Of a DNA stretch of 7,697 bases, positions 1 to 5,272 are shown piece by piece. The stretch spans positions 1-7,697 of the forward strand of contig DCDZ01000011.1 of NCBI GenBank assembly GCA_002316675.1, in the 5' to 3' direction. Numbering within the stretch: the first letter of the stretch is position 1; every line of letters starts with the position of its first letter. Below the pieces are notes generated by a model that saw nothing but the letters and a program-made list of their open reading frames with translations, made no database searches and was not told where the DNA came from. The position numbers and the translations under genes are program-made. This DNA is from Tyzzerella sp. UBA1042. Its GTDB lineage: Bacteria; Bacillota; Clostridia; Lachnospirales; Anaerotignaceae.

Positions 1-32
1 AAAATCACCCTATACTTCAATTCCGTTTTCAC
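1..32 (-). CDS. IS3-family transposase OrfB, first ten codons (cut by window edge)
   Basis: A GTG at 32-30 opens a frame reading (M)KTELKYRVI, which resembles the usual start of IS3 OrfB proteins (KYRVIYRF-like). It overlaps the orfA stop, lies in the -1 frame relative to orfA, and has GGAAGGAGG directly upstream. The spacing from that site to the GTG is very tight, so entry by coupling from orfA or by frameshift is also possible. The DDE catalytic core would lie to the left of the window. Confidence 0.7.
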   Translation of the reverse strand, partial: MKTELKYRVI

Positions 33-331
33 CTCCTTCCGGTGAGTTGAAGAAAATCCCGCAACAATTCATTCTCCATTTTCAACCGTTTGATTTCAAA
101 TTTATATTCTTTTTCGCTTGCCGGCTGGCTTTCCCGTGATTTGCCACGCCGTTTTGGCACCAGTCCGGCTGCCAGCCTTGCTTGTGATTTGTTATGGCGG
201 TTTATCCAGTTTTTAATCTGCTGTTTCGTAAGCCCTAATTCATCGGCGATTTCCTGCCGTGTTTTACCTAATTGCCGCAGCTCAATCATTTGATCTTCTA
301 TTACTTTAATGTGCGTATATGTTCGTTTCAT
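29..331 (-). CDS. IS3-family transposase OrfA (helix-turn-helix subunit)
   Basis: A 100-residue DNA-binding subunit that recognises the IS ends and works with the DDE catalytic OrfB or as the N-terminus of a fused OrfAB. Residues about 14-45 form a helix-turn-helix, with GKTRQEIADELGLTKQQIKN as its core. A basic linker (KRRGKSRES) follows, and residues about 76-95 are a short leucine-zipper-like coiled coil (EIKRLKMENELLRDFLQL) of the kind used for multimerisation in IS3 OrfA proteins. The length is typical. The ATG at 331 has AGGGGG seven bases upstream, and that site is enclosed in a hairpin. The stop codon TGA at 31-29 overlaps the GTG start of orfB by two bases. I see no obvious A-rich slippery heptamer at the end of orfA, so translational coupling looks at least as likely as the usual -1 frameshift. 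Confidence 0.93.
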   Translation of the reverse strand: MKRTYTHIKVIEDQMIELRQLGKTRQEIADELGLTKQQIKNWINRHNKSQARLAAGLVPKRRGKSRESQPASEKEYKFEIKRLKMENELLRDFLQLTGRR

Positions 332-337
332 AGCAAA

Positions 338-374
338 GCCCCCTAGTGTAGTTTATTATCCTACATCAGGGGGC
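338..374 (-). promoter_or_regulatory. Hairpin sequestering the orfA ribosome binding site
   Basis: On the minus strand GCCCCCTGATGTAG (374-361) can pair with CTACACTAGGGGGC (351-338), 12 of 14 positions, around the nine-base loop gataataaa. The 3' arm contains AGGGGG (344-339), the only Shine-Dalgarno of orfA, seven bases before its ATG. A transcript entering from lipA would therefore hide the start site. IS10 and IS50 are known to protect themselves from outside transcription in this way. Function here is inferred from structure only. Confidence 0.75.
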
Positions 375-384
375 CTTTTGCCTA
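355..384 (-). promoter_or_regulatory. Candidate internal promoter of the IS
   Basis: Minus strand -35 TAGGCA (384-379, 4 of 6 consensus bases), an 18-bp spacer, and -10 GATAAT (360-355, 5 of 6). Predicted transcription would start near 348, inside the 3' arm of the leader hairpin. The native transcript would lack the 5' arm and leave the ribosome binding site free. This is a weak promoter by sequence, made more credible by its placement. Confidence 0.4.
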
Positions 385-385
385 T

Positions 386-410
386 TGTCTTTTTTTACTG
401 GTTCAGTTCA
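386..410 (-). repeat. IS terminal inverted repeat (left)
   Basis: This is the presumed transposase-binding end of the IS, starting TGAACTGAACC and ending AAGACA on the minus strand. It was placed by resemblance to IS150-group ends and by its distance from orfA. The partner repeat is not in the window, so the inverted-repeat match itself is unverified. Confidence 0.6.
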
Positions 411-454
411 GTATGCAACGGGGGCCTTTTGTTTTCAAAAAAGTATCTGTCTTT

Positions 455-1309
455 TTATGCTTGTGCCGCTAGTGCTTCTGATGCATTATAGGAGCTGCGA
501 ACAAAAGGGGCAGAGGCAACAAAGGAGAAGCCCATTTCCCTTGCAACTTCGCCATAATGGTCAAAGGCTTCGGGGGTGATATATTCCTGCACAGGATAGT
601 GTTCAGAACTTGGTGCTAAATATTGCCCAATGGTTAAGATTTCACAGCCTACGGCTCTTAAATCATGCATCAGTTCAAAAACCTGTGTATCCTTTTCACC
701 CAGTCCCAGCATAATGCCTGTTTTGGAATGAATTTGGGGTGCCACTTCTTTGATATTTTTCAAAACTGCCAGAGACCTTTCATAAATTGCCTGGGGGCGC
801 ACTTGGTCATACAATGCCTTTACGGTTTCCATGTTGTGGCTGATCACCTCGGGCTTCGCATCGGCAACCACCTGCAATGCATCCTTATTTCCCAGGAAAT
901 CCGGAATTAAAACCTCAACAGCAGTGTTGGGATTTAATTTATGAATTTCACGCACCGTTGCGGCAAAGTGGGCGGCACCGCCATCGGGCAGGTCGTCTCT
1001 GGTGACGGAAGTAATAACAACATATTTTAAGCCCAGCTTTGCCACTGCCAGCCCGATTCTGGCGGGCTCTTTTGGGTCTACCTGCTGAGGCTCCTGATGG
1101 ACAACATTGCAAAATCTGCAATTTCTGGTGCAGTTGACGCCTAATATCATAAAAGTAGCGGTTTTTTTAGAAAAGCATTCCACATAATTTGGACACATAG
1201 CCGCATCACAAATGGTGTTTAAATGAAGCTCGTCCAACATTTCACGTACATAGTTTAAATTTGAGTTATCCCGATAGGTTCTTTTTAACCATTCTGGTTT
1301 TTTATCCAT
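455..1309 (-). CDS. lipA: Lipoyl synthase (radical SAM)
   Basis: Inserts two sulfur atoms into C6 and C8 of a protein-bound octanoyl chain, making the lipoyl cofactor of H protein and E2 subunits. It is cytosolic. The 284-residue protein carries the auxiliary-cluster motif C34-x4-C39-x5-C45, the radical SAM motif C60-x3-C64-x2-C67 (CTRNCRFC), and the C-terminal RSSY (271-274), whose serine ligates the auxiliary cluster that donates sulfur. TSVTRDDLPDGGA (100-112) is another conserved LipA stretch. All key residues are present and the length is normal for the family. The ATG at 1309 was chosen because GGAGGG lies eight bases upstream; an in-frame ATG at 1345 would add twelve residues without homology. 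The gene follows lplA by 63 bp on the same strand, probably as one transcript. No clear hairpin terminator follows it before the IS starts 44 bp downstream. Confidence 0.96.
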   Translation of the reverse strand: MDKKPEWLKRTYRDNSNLNYVREMLDELHLNTICDAAMCPNYVECFSKKTATFMILGVNCTRNCRFCNVVHQEPQQVDPKEPARIGLAVAKLGLKYVVITSVTRDDLPDGGAAHFAATVREIHKLNPNTAVEVLIPDFLGNKDALQVVADAKPEVISHNMETVKALYDQVRPQAIYERSLAVLKNIKEVAPQIHSKTGIMLGLGEKDTQVFELMHDLRAVGCEILTIGQYLAPSSEHYPVQEYITPEAFDHYGEVAREMGFSFVASAPFVRSSYNASEALAAQA

Positions 1310-1372
1310 AAGTATATCCCTCCAATGAAGTACATTCAAAATCAATAAAATTTTTGTGCCGCCCCTGCCAAA

Positions 1373-2368
1373 TTATGAAAATATAACGGATATAAATTCT
1401 TCGGCAGTAATTCCGCCAAGGTATGGAACCAAATCCATTGTACTTAGCCGGGCGCATAATGTATCCCTCTCAAAGGCTGTATTGACTAGATGCAGCTCTA
1501 ATTCTTCTATCGGTTTGATCGAGAGAAAATCGCCCCGGATGGAGCAGGAAGCAATGCTGCCTTCGGTGATTTCTAAATAGATTTCCACCTTACCCAAAGG
1601 CAAGCGTTTCTCGCAATGATGGGTGAAGGTGCTGTTGGTGCGGTATGTCCAGAGAGGATTTCCGTATTTCCCCACTCTTATTTTTTCAATGCAAGCCAAT
1701 TCTTCTTCGGAAAAAGTATATTCCTCAAGGGGAACAACTTCAGATAACGCTTGCGCCAAGCGAGTCTTAAATGTTGTTGTGTCATATTCTTCCGGCAAAT
1801 GCTCTCGAATATTGGTAACACGGCTGCGAACAGAAGCAATCCCTTTGCTTTTGATCTTTGCTTCATCTACAATCAATATTTTTTCTAAAACGGAAAGGTC
1901 GGTATCAAACAAAAGGGAGCAATGGCTGCAAAGGGAATTTTTCCCCAAACGCTGTGCCAAGCCGGAAATTTTTTTGCCGTCCAGAAGAACGTCATTCCGG
2001 CCTTTTAATTCTGCATGGATGCCCATTTTTTGTAAGGCTGCAATGATTGGCTGTGCCAAACGGGTGCGCCCCATTTCCTTTGCGTCGTCCCCTGGAGAAA
2101 AAGGTGTGATTATGGTGCAGAGCAGGGAACCTTTATCTGTATAAATGGTTCCGCCGCCGCTGGAACGGCGAACAACCTGCACACCGTGTTTTTCGGCAAG
2201 ATGAAGATCAATTTCATCCTGTGCAATTTGATTGCTGCCAAGCATGGCACAACAATCTGTTTGCCATAGCATAAAAATATCCTGCGTTTGTCCTAGGGAA
2301 TTCATACAGTATTCTTCGGCGGCAAAATGCACGGAGGCATCTGTGGCTTTTGGCTGAATAAAAATCAT
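1373..2368 (-). CDS. lplA: Lipoate-protein ligase A
   Basis: Activates lipoate (or octanoate) with ATP to the acyl-AMP and transfers it to a lysine of H protein or E2 domains. The 331-residue protein has the family motif RRSSGGGTIYTDKG (67-80), the NDVLLDGKKISGLAQR segment (125-140) with Lys133 in the position of the catalytic lysine, and a C-terminal accessory domain from about residue 225 onward, beginning near GNPLWTY (236-242). The start at 2368 is supported by AAGGAGGG five bases upstream; an ATG at 2386 lies before that site. It is the first gene of a two-gene operon with lipA. No lipB or lipM octanoyltransferase is present here, so this ligase may supply the octanoylated substrate for LipA. 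One oddity: the usual WxYG near residue 240 reads WTYR. Product call is firm; the preferred substrate is not visible. Confidence 0.93.
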   Translation of the reverse strand: MIFIQPKATDASVHFAAEEYCMNSLGQTQDIFMLWQTDCCAMLGSNQIAQDEIDLHLAEKHGVQVVRRSSGGGTIYTDKGSLLCTIITPFSPGDDAKEMGRTRLAQPIIAALQKMGIHAELKGRNDVLLDGKKISGLAQRLGKNSLCSHCSLLFDTDLSVLEKILIVDEAKIKSKGIASVRSRVTNIREHLPEEYDTTTFKTRLAQALSEVVPLEEYTFSEEELACIEKIRVGKYGNPLWTYRTNSTFTHHCEKRLPLGKVEIYLEITEGSIASCSIRGDFLSIKPIEELELHLVNTAFERDTLCARLSTMDLVPYLGGITAEEFISVIFS

Positions 2369-2404
2369 AATAGCCCTCCTTATCATTTGTAAAAGTATAG
2401 TATT

Positions 2405-2433
2405 AGTATACTAGATCTGCACCTGTCATTCAA
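2405..2433 (-). promoter_or_regulatory. sigma-A type promoter for lplA-lipA
   Basis: On the minus strand -35 TTGAAT (2433-2428), exactly 17 bp spacer, and -10 TATACT (2410-2405). Transcription would begin near 2398, about 30 bases before the lplA start codon. Two symmetries overlap it: the palindrome TAGTATACTA (2404-2413) covers the -10, and CTGCAC/GTGCAG arms (2417-2422, 2434-2439) flank the -35. Confidence 0.6.
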
Positions 2434-2439
2434 GTGCAG
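2417..2439. promoter_or_regulatory. Inverted repeat over the lplA -35 region, possible operator
   Basis: CTGCAC (2417-2422) and GTGCAG (2434-2439) are perfect six-base arms separated by eleven bases, overlapping the -35 box of the lplA promoter. The placement suits a repressor site in the divergent lplA/activator spacer, but no known motif is recognised. Confidence 0.3.
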
Positions 2440-2468
2440 AAACCAGAGAAGTGATTATAAACCAGAGA

Positions 2469-2497
2469 TTGATGTAAAAAACGGTGTGTTGTATACA
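2469..2497 (+). promoter_or_regulatory. Candidate promoter of the sigma-54 activator gene
   Basis: -35 TTGATG (2469-2474), 17-bp spacer, -10 TATACA (2492-2497), each 4 of 6 consensus bases. The predicted start near 2504 would leave a leader of about 88 bases. A nine-base direct repeat AACCAGAGA at 2441-2449 and 2460-2468, period 19, lies just upstream. Moderate to weak evidence. Confidence 0.4.
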
Positions 2498-2591
2498 GTT
2501 TTCTGCAAAAAAAATATTGTGATCAGAGAAGGCATTTTTATTGTTTCTTGTTTTTCTTTCCAGTATACTAAAGAAAGCGGAGGTGAGAGAT

Positions 2592-4023
2592 GTGACACCC
2601 TTAATGAAGATACAAAGATTTTTGCAAGCTTATGTGCAGGCCATTTCGTCTATATTGGAGTGCGATGTTACAGTGGTTGATCAAGGGGCTGATTCGTGTG
2701 GCGGGCACAGGGAAGTATGCCTATGAAATTGGGAATACCATTTCCCATGCAAATTTTTTTCATGAAATTTTGAAAATGGGAAAATCAGGAATTATTGCAA
2801 ATGCGGCGGAGGATCCAAACTGCATGGGCTGTGAAAAGCGGGCCTATTGTAAGGAACTGGCGGATTTGACATATCCCATTTTCCAAAACGGTGCCGTGGT
2901 AGGTGTCATCTCCATTGTTGCTTTTGAAGAGCGGCAAAGGGAAAGCCTGTTAAAGAACCGCGGAAAGCTGGAAGAATTTTTAAAATATATGACAATGCTT
3001 TTAGAAAGCAAGCTATATACCGCAGAGGCCAAGGACCGCTTAGAGCAGCAGATGCAATTACTGCAAACGGATGCAGAGGGCTGGTCCTTTGTGGGCAAAA
3101 GCCCAAAAATGCAGGAAGCAATTGCCCTTGTAGGTAAGGTGGCAAATTCCGACTCTACCGTTTTTTTGTGTGGGGAAAGCGGTACCGGCAAAGAAATTAT
3201 GGCAAAAAAGATTCATGGGCTTAGCCACAGGCGGGATAAACTGATGGTTTCGATTAATTGTGCGGCAATTCCTGAAAATTTGGTGGAAAGTGAGCTTTTT
3301 GGCTATGAGGAGGGTGCCTTTACCGGGGCAAAAAAGAAGGGGTCCATCGGCAAATTTGAACTGGCGGATCAAAGCACTATTTTTTTGGATGAAATCGGAG
3401 ATATGCCTTTGCAGGTGCAAACTAAGCTGCTGCGGGTTTTGCAGGAAAAGAAGCTGGAGCGTATTGGGGGGCAAAAGCCCATTTCCATTGATATTCGGGT
3501 GATTTGTGCCACAAATAAAAATATAGAGCAGATGGTGAGCGCAGGCGCCTTTCGGGAGGATTTATATTATCGACTCAATATCATTCCCATAGAGTTGCCG
3601 CCCTTGCGTGCAAGAAAAGAGGATACTCCCTTTTTGGTGGATATTGCCTATTATAACCAAAAGCTTGGAAAACAAATGCAAGGGGTTACGGAAGAGGTAA
3701 TGCAGACACTGATAAATTATAATTGGCCGGGAAACGTCAGAGAATTGAAAAACATTATTGAATATTTGGCAAATATCGTTGAGGAGGAAAAGGCGCAGCT
3801 TACGGATTTGCCCAACCATATTGTGCTGCGTTCTGCGAAGAGGTACGATGCATGGTCTTTGGAAAAAATTATGGAGGAGTATGAAAAGCACGTACTGAGC
3901 AATATGATCAAGGAAGAAAGCTCGGCGAAGGAAAAAGAAACCCTTGCCTGCACACTGCAGATTAGTCGTGCAACACTGTATCGAAAACTGAAAAAGTATG
4001 GCTTGCTTTCATCTCATTTATGA
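2592..4023 (+). pseudogene. Sigma-54-dependent transcriptional activator (CdsR-like), split by a one-base frameshift
   Basis: Bacterial enhancer-binding protein that remodels sigma-54 polymerase, presumably at the promoter of the next gene. It starts at GTG 2592, six bases after GGAGGTG. The first 31 codons end ...DVTVVDQ at 2684; homologous sequence resumes as GLIRVAGTGK from 2686 in another frame, so one G in GGGG (2685-2688) appears extra. Restored length is 476 residues. The N-terminal sensory domain (1 to about 150) carries C77-x2-C80-x5-C86. The AAA+ domain has Walker A GESGTGKE (194-201), GAFTGA (241-246), Walker B FLDEIGD (264-270) and WPGNVREL (378-385). A Fis-type helix-turn-helix occupies about 449-470. 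Without correction, ribosomes starting at 2592 stop near 2726. In C. difficile a similar activator, CdsR, controls cysteine desulfidase cdsB. Sequencing error, true mutation or slippage cannot be told apart here. Confidence 0.85.
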
Positions 4024-4033
4024 GAATACGTTT

Positions 4034-4056
4034 CAAGAATGAGAAAACTGTTCTTG
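4034..4056. promoter_or_regulatory. Inverted repeat, candidate enhancer site
   Basis: CAAGAA (4034-4039) and TTCTTG (4051-4056) form perfect six-base arms around eleven bases, just after the activator stop codon and about 225 bp upstream of the -24/-12 promoter. Enhancer-binding proteins use such dyads at this range, so it is a candidate upstream activating sequence. It is not proven by sequence. Confidence 0.3.
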
Positions 4057-4073
4057 TGTTTTGCTGAAATAAT

Positions 4074-4122
4074 GGCTCTTTGGTGCCTGCTTTATTGTAT
4101 TGCGCCAAGAGCCTTATTTTTT
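4074..4122 (+). terminator. Rho-independent terminator of the activator gene
   Basis: GGCTCTTTGGTGC (4074-4086) pairs with GCGCCAAGAGCC (4102-4113) with one bulged T and a G-T pair, around a loop of about 15 bases, followed by TTATTTTTT. It ends the activator transcript, so the desulfidase gene depends on its own promoter. Confidence 0.8.
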
Positions 4123-4279
4123 GCAATAATATATATTTTCCACAAAAAAATAAAGCACTGTATAAGAAGATGAAGCGAAATAGAGCGGTTATTTTTCAAT
4201 AAGGAAGAAATCGGAGTATATCATTCTCGATTTTGAGAAAAAAGGCTGTGATTTTTGTATGAAATGACGGAGTTTTCTT

Positions 4280-4296
4280 TTGGCATAAAAATTGCT
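4280..4296 (+). promoter_or_regulatory. Sigma-54 (-24/-12) promoter of the cysteine desulfidase gene
   Basis: TTGGCATAAAAATTGCT matches the TTGGCAC-N5-TTGCT consensus except for the last base of the -24 box. The invariant GG (4282-4283) and GC (4294-4295) are separated by the required ten bases. Transcription would start near 4306, about 44 bases before the coding start. The presence of a sigma-54 activator gene directly upstream strongly supports it. Confidence 0.85.
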
Positions 4297-4349
4297 TTGT
4301 ATTATGGGAGAGAAGAAGGGTGCTGTCCATAAAGTTAGGAGGGGATTTT

Positions 4350-5100
4350 ATGCATATGAAACCTGTATTAGAGGTCATAAAAAGTGAAATGCAACCCAGT
4401 ATGGGCTGTACAGAGCCTGTGGCCATTGGATTGGCTGTTTCCAGAACCTGTGAATACTTGCAGACACCGGCGACCCATTTGGATATGGTGATTAGTTCTA
4501 ATATTTTTAAAAATGCCTATAGTGTACAAATTCCGAATACGGGAACCAATGGAATTGAGCTTTCCTGTGCCTTGGGTTTTTTGTTGAGCAAGCCCGGCAA
4601 TATCATGGAGATTTTTGCGGAAATTATACCGGAACAGGTGGAAGCGGTGAAGAAGCTGGTGGAGGAAGGCTTTGTTTCTGTGAAGGTTCTGCCCGGCAGT
4701 ACATTTTATATTGAATGCTATGGAAGAAACGACAAGGAAGTGGTTCATACAATTACGGAAAATGCCCACGATCATTTGGTTTTGTTGGAAAAGGCGGGAG
4801 AGGTTCTTTTTGATGGGCGGGAATTTGACACAAATTTCCGGGGCTGTTCAAAATATGATGGGCCGTGTTGCCGGTATGTTTTGTGATGGCGCCAAAGGCG
4901 GCTGCGCCCTCAAGCTTTCTATCTGTGCAGGTGAGGCTGTATATGCTGCCTTGCTTGCCATGGAGGGCAGTATCATACAAGCCACTGAGGGCATTATTAG
5001 TAAAAATGTTGAGGAGACGGCAAAAAACCTGGCAAAGCTTTCCCGTGAGGGCTTGGCGGATATGGACATGAAGGTAATTGAAATTATGATGGCGAAATAG
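4350..5100 (+). pseudogene. L-cysteine desulfidase (CdsB/CyuA/YhaM family), internally deleted
   Basis: The intact enzyme is an iron-sulfur lyase splitting L-cysteine to pyruvate, ammonia and sulfide. The start ATG at 4350 follows AGGAGGGG by about five bases. About 154 residues of true N-terminus, including the MGCTEPVA motif with Cys20, run to EVLFDG near 4812-4818. From about 4813 a second frame gives the true C-terminus: GGNLTQISGAVQNMMG, then FCDGAKGGCALK, ending IEIMMAK at 5100. Together they make about 250 codons, against roughly 420-440 in family members, so about 180 central residues are gone and the frames do not match. As it stands, translation stops at 4886. In the characterised archaeal enzyme three cysteines hold the cluster; at least one presumably lay in the missing part. 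A single sequencing error cannot explain a loss of this size. Related names include serine dehydratase alpha-like and UPF0597 proteins. Confidence 0.88.
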
Positions 5101-5157
5101 CGACGGCCTTTTTTTCATCCCATCCCGTGGTCTTGCTTTTGCCAAGAGGAAAGAATC

Positions 5158-5211
5158 GCCCTGCATAGAAATTTTTGGAGAAACAGGAATGCCTATGCAG
5201 GGTGCTTTTTT
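5158..5211 (+). terminator. Rho-independent terminator after the desulfidase gene
   Basis: GCCCTGCATAG (5158-5168) and CTATGCAGGG (5193-5202) give a perfect ten-base stem with a loop of about 24 bases, followed by TGC and TTTTTTTA. It separates the convergent desulfidase and histidine kinase genes. A second small dyad, GGGTGG-A-CCACCC, follows at about 5215-5227. No separate T-tailed hairpin for the kinase operon is evident. Confidence 0.8.
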
Positions 5212-5272
5212 ATGGGGTGGACCACCCTTGGTGCCGAGTATGACAGGGAAGTTGAAAAAGCGAAAGCTACCT

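Larger units (their letters stand above)
1..410 (-). mobile_element. IS3-family (IS150-like) insertion sequence, left end only
   Basis: The element reads right to left: terminal repeat near 386-410, leader hairpin, orfA at 29-331, and the first codons of orfB running off the window. The outer end on the minus strand begins TGAACTGAACCAGTAAAAAA, which follows the TG-start and TGnACTGAACC pattern of IS150-group ends as I remember them. The end is therefore placed at 410, but one or two bases of uncertainty remain because TGAAC occurs twice in tandem. The right end and the target duplication are outside the window, so neither can be checked. The element lies 44 bp beyond the lipA stop codon and points the same way, so lipA read-through would enter it. 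Confidence 0.85.
4024..4349. other. Intergenic control region between activator and desulfidase genes
   Basis: These 326 bases contain no gene. They hold, in order, the dyad at 4034-4056, the activator terminator, a small inverted repeat TTCTC/GAGAA at 4224-4239, the -24/-12 promoter at 4280-4296, and the ribosome binding site AGGAGGGG at 4338-4345. Confidence 0.7.

Noticed and set aside
1623..2144. 173-residue plus-strand open frame
   Set aside because: It is fully antisense to lplA, whose motifs are unmistakable.
2632..4023. Sigma-54 activator read as an intact gene starting at the ATG at 2632
   Set aside because: The first residues (MCRPFRLYWSAML) do not fit the family, no ribosome binding site precedes that ATG, and the family N-terminus is found in the neighbouring frame from 2592.
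4711..5100. Separate small gene for the desulfidase C-terminus
   Set aside because: The ATG at 4711 has no ribosome binding site, and its first ~33 residues are an out-of-frame reading of the N-terminal fragment. Only the part after about 4813 is family sequence.
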